NCBI RefSeq assembly: GCF_002234915.1
Contig: NZ_NEWD01000012.1
Span: 1 to 45,069, forward strand
Length of the DNA: 45,069 nt
Origin: Bifidobacterium vansinderenii
Lineage (GTDB): Bacteria > Actinomycetota > Actinomycetes > Actinomycetales > Bifidobacteriaceae
Direction: 5' to 3'
Positions 8,365 through 16,132 of the stretch are shown here, in pieces; position 1 is the stretch's first letter, and every line of letters begins with the position of its first letter. Made by a program: the position numbers and the translations under genes. A model generated the notes under the pieces. That model did no database searches. It saw nothing but the letters and a program-made list of their open reading frames with translations, and was not told the origin of the DNA.

Positions 8365-9393
8365 ATGGGACTCGGCAATGTTTCGGAACGACGCAGCCAG
8401 CCGCCGCAGGTGGGCGTATCCGTGGTGATTCTTGCGCTCGGGGAGGATTGCGGGGATTCCTGCGGGAATTCCGGAGAACGGCAGGGACGAGACGGCGGAA
8501 ATCACAACCGCCTCTGGCTGCCGCTGGTCCGCCGCGTCCGGCAGCCGTTCCAAGGCATGTGGGCCCTGCCGGGCGGAGATCTGCGCGCCGACCGCACGCT
8601 CGAGCAGGCGGCCTACGCGGCACTGGAATCCACCACCGATCTGCATCCGCGGTACCTCGAGCAGCTGTACACCTTCGGCGGACCCACGCGGTCGCACGGC
8701 GGACTGCCCATGGTTTCGATCGTGTACTGGGCGCTCGCGGGACGGGCTGAGGCGCGCGAGCTCAAGGCCGGAGACAACGTGCAGTGGTTCCCGGAGAACG
8801 AACTGCCCGAGCTGGCATTCGATCATAGGGAGATCATCAACTACGCGCTGCAGAGGCTGCGCACCAAGATCGAATACCCGCTCGTGGCCACGCGGCTCGT
8901 GGGCGAGGAGTTCACGCTCGCGCAGCTGCATGGCGTGTATGAGGCGATTACCGGGGAGACGATCGATCTGGCGAACTTCCGGCGCAAGATGCTTGCCTCC
9001 GGGCAGCTTGAGGCCACGGGCAACAAGCAACGCGAGGGACGGCACCGGCCGGCCGCCACGTACCGGTATATGCCGGAGGAGGGCGCCGGGGACTCGGTTG
9101 GAGGTTTCGCAAGTGCCGGAACCGGGAACGCCGGGGACACGAGCGGAGTCACGGGGGCGAGGCGTCCGACCGACTTGGGCCTGAGTGCCGGTGTCGAAAC
9201 CGGTGGCGAAGTCGAAGGCGAGATAGGAGTCGGAACCAAGGGCGAACAGTCTGGCTCACATGCCTCCGGGGCAGCCGCAAATAAGCGCTGGGATGGCACG
9301 ACGCCGGGGCCGACTGCTGCCGGAGCCGGAGCAGGGACGGAGCACCTTGATCGGGAGGACCCGCTCGCAGCACTCGTGCCTTCGCGGCGCTGA
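8365..9393 (+). CDS. nrtR: Nudix-related transcriptional regulator, NrtR-like
   Basis: A 342-residue protein starting at ATG 8365 with GAAGGAAG in front. Residues 14-150 form a Nudix fold (VGVSVVILAL..., WALPGGDLRADRTLEQAAYAALESTTDL). The Nudix box is degenerate: the REUXEE core is replaced by ALESTT, as expected for a sensor rather than a hydrolase. Residues 155-240 form a winged-helix domain (FTLAQLHGVYEAI...NFRRKML) typical of NrtR, a repressor of NAD-biosynthesis genes that senses ADP-ribose. No NAD genes are in the window. Two oddities: a Gly/Asp/Asn-rich insert near residues 26-45 inside the Nudix domain, and about 100 low-complexity residues after the DNA-binding domain. Confidence 0.65.
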   Translation: MGLGNVSERRSQPPQVGVSVVILALGEDCGDSCGNSGERQGRDGGNHNRLWLPLVRRVRQPFQGMWALPGGDLRADRTLEQAAYAALESTTDLHPRYLEQLYTFGGPTRSHGGLPMVSIVYWALAGRAEARELKAGDNVQWFPENELPELAFDHREIINYALQRLRTKIEYPLVATRLVGEEFTLAQLHGVYEAITGETIDLANFRRKMLASGQLEATGNKQREGRHRPAATYRYMPEEGAGDSVGGFASAGTGNAGDTSGVTGARRPTDLGLSAGVETGGEVEGEIGVGTKGEQSGSHASGAAANKRWDGTTPGPTAAGAGAGTEHLDREDPLAALVPSRR

Positions 9394-9517
9394 CGTATTG
9401 GCCCGGTTTCGCCTGCACTCCTTCCGGATTTCCGGCTCCGAATGCGAATCGGCGGTATTCGCCACCTCGTATTCGGACCTATCTTCGAGTTGGGACGTTA
9501 ATTGGCGGCCTTGCAGA

Positions 9518-9740
9518 GATCTATCCATGGATTTGGAGGCCCTTTGCCAGGTAGAAACGGCGAGAGAGCACTCCCTAGAAGTTCGGTTTCCATAGTTTTT
9601 CATCAAAACCTAGCTATGCCGCATTGATGTTGCACCACTCTGGGGCATACGGCGATTCCGGCTACTTGAAGAAGGACCTCCAAATCGAGGGATAGAGATT
9701 TGCATGACTGCTCAAGAACCTCCAAATCGGGGGATAGATC
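9518..9740. repeat. 223-base segment bounded by inverted 22-base motifs (possible MITE)
   Basis: The left end at 9518-9539 (GATCTATCC...GATTTGGAGG) and the right end at 9719-9740 (CCTCCAAATC...GGATAGATC) are near-perfect inverted copies of each other. A third copy (9677-9697) lies inside in the same orientation as the right end. No transposase frame lies between them. Confidence 0.5.
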
Positions 9741-9858
9741 CTTTTCAGACGGCAAAACGCTCTCGGAGGACCGCGATCCGGTTCAATCGCGCATTCGAAT
9801 GGAGAAATCGGGCCGCTCAGGTGAAACTCAAACCGGGCTTGTCTCCCCGGATCCTGGG

Positions 9859-10087
9859 CTAACTGCGCTTCGCTAGGCGGTTCGCGGAACCAGCCGATAC
9901 CTAACCTCGCTTCCTTAGGTGCTTCTCAAACTAGAGGAACCGCACCAAACGTGAATCCCGCATCCGTGCAGACAGCTTTTCCCGGAAAGCTATCTGCCAT
10001 GGCCGCCATCCTTTCAGGGTCTACTTTTTGGAGTGCCTAGGGAAGCGCAGTTAGACATCTGCATGCCCCGGCAAGCACCTAGCGAGG
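9859..10087. repeat. Cluster of four ~21-base motifs, two direct and two inverted
   Basis: Copies on the plus strand at 9859-9879 and 9900-9922 share CTAAC..CGCTTC..TAGG. An inverted copy lies at 10034-10054 (GGGAAGCGCAGTTAG) and a shortened inverted copy at 10073-10087 (AAGCACCTAGCGAGG). Confidence 0.45.
9968..9997. repeat. Long hairpin
   Basis: GCAGACAGCTTT and AAAGCTATCTGC pair with one mismatch around TCCCGG. No T-run follows, so it is not a standard terminator. Confidence 0.5.
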
Positions 10088-10409
10088 GGAGGATATCCTT
10101 CGTCCACCATCGGCGAGAGGCCTCGCCAGCTCTGCTCAACCGCACGCCCCGACAGTTTGTGCGAAAGTGTTCGATTTATGCGGGACTTGTGCGTATAGGA
10201 AACGCCACGAACCCCCGTCTTACCGCTGCTGCTAGGGTGTGGTAGTGGTTCGCGGGACCGCGGAAATTTAACCGCCCACACCCGCAGATCGGGGATGCCG
10301 GCAACGCCCGCAACACCCATGAAAGAACCCAAGAACCTAAGAATCACGAGACGCGCCACGGCGGGTGCCACGGCGCCAGAGCGAATAGAGCGGCAGGAAA
10401 CAGTACAGC

Positions 10410-11156
10410 ATGGCTTTTGTCAATTTCATCCTTGAACTCCTGAAGGATCCGCGCGCGGCGATCGCGGCCTGGATCGCCATGGGCCCCGGAGTGGCCTGCG
10501 GATTCATCTTCCTCATCGTCTTCATCGAGACCGGCGTGGTGTTCTTCCCGTTCCTGCCCGGCGACTCCCTGCTCTTCGCGGCCGGCGTGTTCGCCGCCCC
10601 CGACGCCGTCACCGGCCAGTCTGCGCTGCCGCTGGGCATGCTGCTGCCCGTGGTGTGGTGCGCCCCGATCATCGGCGACCAGTGCAACTACTTCATCGGC
10701 CACTTCTTCGGCCGCCGCATCATCAAGTCCGGCAAGGTGAAGGCCATGACCCCGGAGCGCATCGCCAAGACCGAGGCCATGATCGACAAGTGGGGCCCGC
10801 TCGCCGTGTTCCTGGGCCGCTTCTTCCCCTTCATCCGTACGTTCATGCCGTTCATCTCCGGCATCTCCGGCATGCGCTGGAGCCGCTTCACCCCGTTCTC
10901 GGTACTCGGCGGCCTGACCTGGTCCTCCCTGTTCACGTTCCTCGGCTACTTCTTCGGCAACATTCCGGCCGTGCAGAAGCACTTCGAGCTGGTGATCGTG
11001 CTGATCCTGCTCGTGTCGCTGCTGCCGACCGTGATCGGCCTGCTCAAGGCCAAGTTCGGCAAGAAGAAGGAGATCGCCACCGAAGGCGCCGCAACCAGCG
11101 CCGAGGCCATCGACGCCGCCGAGTTCAGCGACTCCACCCCGCATCACGCGGCGTGA
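10410..11156 (+). CDS. DedA-family (VTT domain) membrane protein
   Basis: A 248-residue integral membrane protein; the start at 10410 follows GGCAGGAAACAG. It shows the DedA/VTT pattern: an N-terminal re-entrant and membrane segment ending in ETGVVFFPFLPGDSLLF (the family's E-x(n)-P-x-PG-[DE]-x-LL motif, about residues 47-63), CNYFIGHFFGRRI, the conserved FLGRFFPFIRTFMPFISG near residues 135-152 with its two arginines, and G-x-x-W-SSLFTFLGYFFG. Later spans end with a basic tail and an Ala/Glu-rich end. DedA proteins are linked to proton-dependent lipid or membrane homeostasis, including recycling of the undecaprenyl-phosphate carrier. The exact substrate here is not evident. It is monocistronic. 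Confidence 0.85.
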   Translation: MAFVNFILELLKDPRAAIAAWIAMGPGVACGFIFLIVFIETGVVFFPFLPGDSLLFAAGVFAAPDAVTGQSALPLGMLLPVVWCAPIIGDQCNYFIGHFFGRRIIKSGKVKAMTPERIAKTEAMIDKWGPLAVFLGRFFPFIRTFMPFISGISGMRWSRFTPFSVLGGLTWSSLFTFLGYFFGNIPAVQKHFELVIVLILLVSLLPTVIGLLKAKFGKKKEIATEGAATSAEAIDAAEFSDSTPHHAA

Positions 11157-11239
11157 TTGAACGCGGATTGCCACAATCGGTGTGTAATTGTGAATCTTTC
11201 CCACAGAAGGATTCACAACCGGAAAGGCACCGGCGCCCA

Positions 11240-11396
11240 ATCCCTCCCTCAGACCGACTGCGTCGGCCAGCGTCCCGCAAGAACGGACGGCCTGCGGCCG
11301 GCCTTCCTTCCGGTTCGTCTGTCGGCTCACCTGAGTCCTAAAAACGCCGCCGGCGTTTTCCTGACGGACTCAGCCTTCCATGGAGGGAGCACGAGG
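11240..11396. repeat. Type A palindromic repeat with inserted module M
   Basis: A type A start (TCCCTCCCTCAGACCGACTG) is interrupted after CCAGC by a ~105-base module (GTCCCGCAAGAACGG...GACGGACTCAGCC) and resumes as TGGAGGGAGCACG. The module contains the hairpins GACGGCCTGCGGCCG and AAAACGCCGCCGGCGTTTT. Confidence 0.7.
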
Positions 11397-11454
11397 GGAA
11401 AATCGGGACGTTCACTATGCGAACGGTTTGTGAACGTGACACGGGATTGAATTG

Positions 11455-11483
11455 CGCAAATCCGCGCGCCGTACTATATTAGG
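11455..11483 (+). promoter_or_regulatory. Promoter of tRNA-Ala
   Basis: TTGCGC and TATATT are separated by exactly 17 bases, about 30 bases before the mature tRNA. This is a good sigma-70-like fit. Confidence 0.6.
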
Positions 11484-11514
11484 GCGAGTTGTCAGATATG
11501 GCAGCACGACCTTT

Positions 11515-11587
11515 GGGGCTATAGCTCAGTTGGTAGAGCGCTTCGTTCGCATCGAAGAGGTCGGGGGTTCGACTCCCCCTAGCTCCA
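11515..11587 (+). tRNA. tRNA-Ala (anticodon CGC)
   Basis: A full cloverleaf can be folded. The acceptor stem GGGGCTA pairs with TAGCTCC with one G-T wobble, the D-arm is AGCTCAGTTGGTAGAGC, the anticodon stem CTTCG/CGAAG holds the loop TTCGCAT with anticodon CGC, and the T-arm is GGGGG-TTCGACT-CCCCC. The discriminator is A, and CCA is not encoded. It reads GCG codons. Confidence 0.97.
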
Positions 11588-11588
11588 C

Positions 11589-11626
11589 GAAGGCCTTCCG
11601 AATTCCACCTCGGAAGGCCTTTTTTC
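11589..11626 (+). terminator. Terminator of tRNA-Ala
   Basis: GAAGGCCTTCCGA and TCGGAAGGCCTT pair around ATTCCACC and are followed by TTTTT, directly after the tRNA. Confidence 0.9.
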
Positions 11627-11758
11627 GTATCTGGGGCTACCAACTCGGCATTCGCCTAGCGTCTACTCCGGCCACCCCGAATCCGCTCCGGCCCGCAATA
11701 ACGCAATAAAAGGCCACGGGCAAGCTCAGCATGGAAGCGGAACCGGCGCTGCGCTGCA

Positions 11759-11941
11759 CCCCTCCCTCAGACCGACTGCGTCGGCCAGCTCCCTCCCTAG
11801 GAGGGAGCACACAGGCGAACTTGCCTGCATGCGGTTTCGCCCGTCGTGGGCCAGCCCCTCCCAGGGAGGGAGCACACCGATTGCTTGGCTCGCCCATCGG
11901 CATGATCGCCACCAGCCCCTTCCCCAGGAGGGGAGCACACG
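11759..11941. repeat. Type A palindromic repeat with two partial copies
   Basis: A full copy (11759-11815; ACCGACTGCGTCGGC hairpin plus CTCCCTCCCTAGGAGGGAG) is followed by two partial right ends, CCAGCCCCTCCCAGGGAGGGAGC (starting 11851) and CCAGCCCCTTCCCCAGGAGGGGAGC (starting 11912). Each ends in ACAC. They fill most of the gap between the tRNA and the LacI gene. Confidence 0.75.
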
Positions 11942-11966
11942 GATGTCGGTGCCGAACGGCCAAGTA

Positions 11967-12992
11967 CTAGCCTCGACGGCAGGTGGTGGAGCGCATGATC
12001 AGCGAGGTGCGCAACATGCTGTGAGGCTCGTGCAGGGTTTCGCCGTGCATAAGCGCGACCGCCTTCTCCGCTGCCATACGGCCCATCATCACCGGGTCCT
12101 GATGCAGCGTGGTCAGCTCGGCCATGGAGGAACGGTCGTTGTCGTCGAAGCCGATGATCGCCAGATCCTCGGGCACGCGGATGCCCACGCGGCGCATCGC
12201 ATAGATCAACGCGATAGCAAAGTCGTCGGTCTCCACGCAGATGGCGGTCGGCCGGTTCGGACGCGAAATGATACGGTTCGCGGTCTCCGAGACGGCGTCC
12301 TGGAAGCTGCGGAACTTGCTGGAGTCGCGCCCCTCGAACAGCGCCAGATTCTTCTCCTCGTACCCCATCTCGCGCGCGGCGTCCATGAATGCGCCGGAAC
12401 GCAGCTTGGCACTGAACAGGAAGTCGGGGTTGTCGGGCATTTCCACGAATCCGATGCGCTCATGACCGAGCGAGTGCAGCAGCTGCACGGCCTGATGCAT
12501 GGAGTCGGCGTCGTCCACGCGCACGGTGGCGCTATACCCGCCGATGGCGCGCGCGTCGAGGCCCACGGACGGAATCGTAAGATCCTCAAGAATGCCCACC
12601 TGGGCGTTGTCGAGCATGATGGACACGACGATCATGCCGTCAAGATTGCGGTTGCCGGGCAGTCGCTCGAAGAAGCGCTGCATGTCGGCCTGCGTGCGCA
12701 CGATCATCGGCACCAGGTCGTACCCGGCCTCACTGAGCACCTCGTAGGCGCCTTCGAGCGCGGCGGAGTTGAACCACGTGTTGAGCGTATCGGTGAACAC
12801 CATGGTCACACGCATGGTCTTGCCGCTGGCCAGCGACGACGCGCTGCGCGACAGCGTGAAATGCAGGCGGTTGGCGACCTCCTGCACGTGGGCGCGCGTC
12901 TTGGCGCTCACTCGTCCGGTGCCGCGCAACGCACGCGATACCGTGGATTCGGAGACTCCGGCCTGTTCCGCCACTTCCTTGAGACTCGCCAC
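11967..12992 (-). CDS. LacI-family transcriptional repressor
   Basis: A 341-residue regulator starting at GTG 12992, 8 bases after AAAGGAG. Residues 1-50 are the LacI helix-turn-helix and hinge (MASLKEVAEQAGVSESTVSRALRGTGRVS). Residues 60-335 are the periplasmic-binding-protein-like sugar sensor, with the family's TAICVETDDFAIALIYAMRRVGIRVPEDLAIIGFDD core. It is divergent from the first GH31 gene across 342 bases that contain repeated TTGCGCAA-like palindromes, so it most likely represses that GH31 gene and itself until a sugar binds. The inducer is unknown. Confidence 0.9.
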   Translation of the reverse strand: MASLKEVAEQAGVSESTVSRALRGTGRVSAKTRAHVQEVANRLHFTLSRSASSLASGKTMRVTMVFTDTLNTWFNSAALEGAYEVLSEAGYDLVPMIVRTQADMQRFFERLPGNRNLDGMIVVSIMLDNAQVGILEDLTIPSVGLDARAIGGYSATVRVDDADSMHQAVQLLHSLGHERIGFVEMPDNPDFLFSAKLRSGAFMDAAREMGYEEKNLALFEGRDSSKFRSFQDAVSETANRIISRPNRPTAICVETDDFAIALIYAMRRVGIRVPEDLAIIGFDDNDRSSMAELTTLHQDPVMMGRMAAEKAVALMHGETLHEPHSMLRTSLIMRSTTCRRG

Positions 12993-13116
12993 GCCCCCAC
13001 TCCTTTATGCTCGATGTCGTATACGCAGGACTTCCCGGCCACCCAATTATTCAAACGAATTATTCAAACGCTTGTTCCGCTCGAAATACACGGATGAACC
13101 GCAAACAAGCATAGGC

Positions 13117-13155
13117 GTGCGCAAGTGATTTGCGCAAGTCGGCAACCGTGCGCAA
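13117..13155. promoter_or_regulatory. Cluster of LacI-type half-palindromes
   Basis: GTGCGCAA (13117-13124), TTGCGCAA (13130-13137) and GTGCGCAA (13148-13155) occur within 39 bases of the divergent LacI-GH31 intergenic region. The central CG and their position suggest binding sites for the adjacent repressor, near its own promoter. Confidence 0.5.
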
Positions 13156-13263
13156 TCTCACGTCATGCATAACGTCGCAGGCAACGCCGAGCATAGCGCC
13201 ACGCACAATGCCGAACACGATACTAACGTTTGCATACATAAAGGCAACAACACGACGTACCGC

Positions 13264-13304
13264 TTGCGTATCAATTGCGCAAGCGCTAGCATAATAGTGC
13301 GCGT
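13264..13304. promoter_or_regulatory. Operator and promoter region of the first GH31 gene
   Basis: TTGCGTAT, a perfect palindrome TTGCGCAA at 13275-13282, a candidate -10 CATAAT at 13290-13295 and GTGCGCGT at 13297-13304 lie together 30-70 bases before the GH31 start. A repressor bound here would block RNA polymerase. Confidence 0.5.
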
Positions 13305-13334
13305 TTTACTGACACATGCAACGAAGGAGTTCAT

Positions 13335-15911
13335 ATGGTCGACAAATCCCTCTTCTCACTTAAGGCACTCGGCACCGCCCCCGCCATGAACCCCGCCGCA
13401 ACACTCGGCGGCGAGACGGAAGGCAAGCAGTGGCGCATCGGCATCATCACCGAATCGCTCGTCCGCTTCGAATGGTCCGACTCCGGCAAGTTCGTGGACG
13501 CGCCCACGCAGACCGCGTTCGTGCGCGACTTCCAGACCGCGTACGGCGACAACCTGCCGCAGTTCTCGGCGATCGAGCGCGACGGCTGGCTGGAGATCGA
13601 CACCCCGCACCTGCACATCTCGTACAACCAGAAGCCGTTCACCAAGGAAGGCCTGTACGTCACCGTCAAGGGCGTGAAGTCCACCGACAACACGTGGCAT
13701 TACGGCGACGAGCAGACGCACAACCTCGGCGGCACCGCACGCACGCTCGACATGGTGAACGGCCGCACGCCCGTCGGCCCCGGCGTGATCAACACCGACG
13801 GCTGGGCGATGATCGACGATTCGCAGTCCAATATCATCGTCGAGGCCAGCGAGGTGAACGGCCACGAGAACCCGTTCGGCACGTGGGTCACGCCGAAGAG
13901 CGAGCCCACCGAGGACTTCTACGTGTTCGGCTACGGTCACCGCTACCGCGAGGCCGTGCACGACTTCTACAAGCTCACCGGCCCCACTCCCCTGCTGCCG
14001 CGCTTCGTGCTGGGCAACTGGTGGAGCCGCTACCACCGTTACACCGAGGCCGAGTATCAGGAGCTCGTCACGCGGTTCGAGAAGGAGGGCATCCCGTTCA
14101 CCACGGCCGTGATCGACATGGACTGGCATCTGGTGGACGCGGTGGATCCGAAGTACGGTTCCGGCTGGACCGGCTACACGTGGAACAAGGAGTTCTTCCC
14201 CGACCCGCAGCGCTTCCTGCACTGGCTGCACGACCATGGCATGAAGACCACGCTGAACGTGCATCCGCGCGACGGCGTGCGCGCGTTCGAGGAGCTGTAT
14301 CCCGAGGTGGCCGAGGCCGTGGGCATCGATCCGAAGACCGGCGAGGCCGTGCAGTTCGATCTGACCGATCCGACGTTCATGAACGCGTACTTCGACAAGC
14401 TGCATCATCCGATGGAGGATGAGGGCGTCGACTTCTGGTGGCTGGACTGGCAGCAGGGCGGCGTGACCCGTCAGCGCGGGCTCGACCCGCTGTGGATGCT
14501 CAACCATCTGCATTACCTGGATTCGGCGCGCGCTGACGCCAGCCGTAGCGGTGAGGGCGACGATCCGGCGCAGCGCATGGATGCCCGTCCGCTCACGTTC
14601 TCGCGCTACGCCGGCCCGGGCTCGCACCGCTACCCGATCGGCTTCTCCGGCGACACCGTGGTGACGTGGGAGTCGCTGAAGTTCCAGCCCGAATTCACCG
14701 CCACGGCGAGCAACATCGGCTACGGCTGGTGGAGCCACGACATCGGCGGCCACATGTTCGGCTACCGTGACGAGGAGCTGGAGGCACGTTGGTACCAGCT
14801 CGGCACGTTCAGCCCGATCAACCGTCTGCATTCCACCGATTCTCCGTTCAACGGCAAGGAGCCGTGGAACTTCCACACCGAGGTGCGCGACGCGATGACC
14901 GCCACGCTGCGTCTGCGTCACGCGCTGATCCCGTACCTGTACACGATGAACTGGCGTGCGGCCGAGGACGGCGAGCCGATCGTGCAGCCGCTGTACTGGG
15001 ATTACCCGGAGATCCGCGACGCGTACAAGCTGGTCGACGAGTTCCGTTTCGGCACCGAGCTGCTGGTCGCGCCGATCGTCTCCCCCGCCGACCGCGACGT
15101 GCAGATGGCCAAGGCCGACGTGTGGCTGCCGCAGGGCACGTGGTTCGACTTCTTCACCGGACGCCATTACGTGTCCCGTCCGGCCGATGGTCGTCGCCTG
15201 GAGGCATGGCGCGGTCTCGACGGCGTGCCGGTGTTCGCCAAGGCTGGCGCGATCGTACCGCTGCAGGAGGAGACGGAGGGCACCGCGCTGAACTCCGTGG
15301 CCAACCCGTCCGCTCTGCGCGTGGTCGTGTTCCCCGGCGCGAACGGCGAGTTCACGATGGTGGAGGACGACGGTGCGGTGGAGTCCGCCGTACGCAAGGC
15401 CACCACGGCGTTCACGTGGAACGTGGGTGCCGGTGCCGGTCAGACGGCTGCGTTCACGATCGGCGCGGCTCAGGGCGCGACCGACGTGGTGCCCGGCGAG
15501 CGCACGTGGACGGTAGTGTTCCGTGGCGTGAAGGAGTCCGCGGTGGCGGTGTCCGTCGATGGTTCGGCGTCGATCGAGGCCCGCACGTCGTATGATCCGG
15601 AGACGCTGAGCCTGGTGGTGGAGCTGCCTGCCGTGAGCACGACGGAGTCGGTCACGCTTACGCTGACCGACGGTCTTGCCGTGGCGGACAACCCGACGTC
15701 CGACGATGTGTTCCGTATTCTCAAGGACGCGCAGATGTACTACCTGACCAAGGAGAAGGCCAAGGCGCTGATCGACGATCTGGGTGTGGCCGCGCTGCCG
15801 GGTCTCGCCACGCTCGAAGACATGCACGGCGTGGACGAGAGCCGTTTCAACGACTCCCACATGCCGCAGTCGGTGATCCAGGCCCTCACCGAGGTGCTGA
15901 CGCGGGAGTAG
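13335..15911 (+). CDS. GH31 family alpha-glycosidase, copy 1
   Basis: An 858-residue cytoplasmic enzyme (no signal peptide); ATG 13335 follows GAAGGAG. The order is an N-terminal beta-sandwich (about 1-220), a GH31 (beta/alpha)8 barrel (about 225-570; LGNWWSRYHRYTEAEY, TAVIDMDWH, GYTWNKEFFPDPQ), and C-terminal beta domains, including a region near 640-770 like the DUF5110 sandwich. The catalytic nucleophile should be D371 in FWWLDWQQG, and the acid/base D440 in FSGDTVVTW. The WLDWQQG nucleophile motif differs from the WxDMNE of classic alpha-glucosidases, so the substrate cannot be named from sequence. It is probably controlled by the divergent LacI repressor. It is close in sequence to copy 2 at 18188. 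Confidence 0.9.
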   Translation: MVDKSLFSLKALGTAPAMNPAATLGGETEGKQWRIGIITESLVRFEWSDSGKFVDAPTQTAFVRDFQTAYGDNLPQFSAIERDGWLEIDTPHLHISYNQKPFTKEGLYVTVKGVKSTDNTWHYGDEQTHNLGGTARTLDMVNGRTPVGPGVINTDGWAMIDDSQSNIIVEASEVNGHENPFGTWVTPKSEPTEDFYVFGYGHRYREAVHDFYKLTGPTPLLPRFVLGNWWSRYHRYTEAEYQELVTRFEKEGIPFTTAVIDMDWHLVDAVDPKYGSGWTGYTWNKEFFPDPQRFLHWLHDHGMKTTLNVHPRDGVRAFEELYPEVAEAVGIDPKTGEAVQFDLTDPTFMNAYFDKLHHPMEDEGVDFWWLDWQQGGVTRQRGLDPLWMLNHLHYLDSARADASRSGEGDDPAQRMDARPLTFSRYAGPGSHRYPIGFSGDTVVTWESLKFQPEFTATASNIGYGWWSHDIGGHMFGYRDEELEARWYQLGTFSPINRLHSTDSPFNGKEPWNFHTEVRDAMTATLRLRHALIPYLYTMNWRAAEDGEPIVQPLYWDYPEIRDAYKLVDEFRFGTELLVAPIVSPADRDVQMAKADVWLPQGTWFDFFTGRHYVSRPADGRRLEAWRGLDGVPVFAKAGAIVPLQEETEGTALNSVANPSALRVVVFPGANGEFTMVEDDGAVESAVRKATTAFTWNVGAGAGQTAAFTIGAAQGATDVVPGERTWTVVFRGVKESAVAVSVDGSASIEARTSYDPETLSLVVELPAVSTTESVTLTLTDGLAVADNPTSDDVFRILKDAQMYYLTKEKAKALIDDLGVAALPGLATLEDMHGVDESRFNDSHMPQSVIQALTEVLTRE

Positions 15912-15950
15912 CCGATGCTCATCGGCATCAGACGCCGGTAGCACACGCGT

Positions 15951-15990
15951 GCCGGGCGGCCAACATCACCGACCGCCCGGCTCTCTTCCA
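15951..15990 (+). terminator. Terminator after GH31 copy 1
   Basis: GCCGGGCGG pairs with CCGCCCGGC around a 13-base loop, followed by the pyrimidine-rich TCTCTTCC, 40 bases after the stop codon. Confidence 0.6.
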
Positions 15991-16010
15991 TCCGGCTCTC
16001 TTCCATCCGG
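15977..16010. repeat. Tandem 15-base repeat
   Basis: CCGGCTCTCTTCCAT occurs twice in direct tandem, followed by CCGG. It overlaps the descending arm of the terminator. Confidence 0.7.
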
Positions 16011-16033
16011 CGCAAAGTATGGCGCATAATGCT

Positions 16034-16085
16034 TTATACATATATAACAAATCATGGCAATTGGTACCGCACGATATAATCGTGC
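16034..16085. promoter_or_regulatory. Candidate GntR operator region
   Basis: Two palindromes precede the GntR gene: TTATA-CATA-TATAA at 16034-16047, overlapping a likely -10, and GCACGAT-ATA-ATCGTGC at 16069-16085. HutC-type GntR proteins usually bind AT-rich palindromes near their own promoter. Confidence 0.4.
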
Positions 16086-16132
16086 ACTGACTCCGCGCCG
16101 CGGAACCATTATCGCAATCGCAAGGATGGGCC

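Larger units (their letters stand above)
9394..10409. other. 1-kb non-coding stretch with small repeat families
   Basis: No convincing gene is visible on either strand: open frames are short, lack ribosome sites and have no recognisable domains. The stretch contains three copies of a 21-22 base motif (9518-9740), four copies of a second motif (9859-10087) and a 12-base-pair hairpin (9968-9997). RNase P RNA, tmRNA and SRP RNA signatures were looked for and not found. It may be a graveyard of small mobile repeats or hold an unrecognised RNA. Confidence 0.6.

Noticed and set aside
9394-10409. RNase P RNA, tmRNA or SRP RNA in the long gap
   Set aside because: None of the conserved core sequences of these RNAs was found on either strand.
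13356-15944. An 862-codon minus-strand frame opposite GH31 copy 1, and a similar 704-codon frame opposite copy 2
   Set aside because: Both are His/Arg/Val-rich shadow frames created by codon bias; the GH31 motifs are on the other strand.
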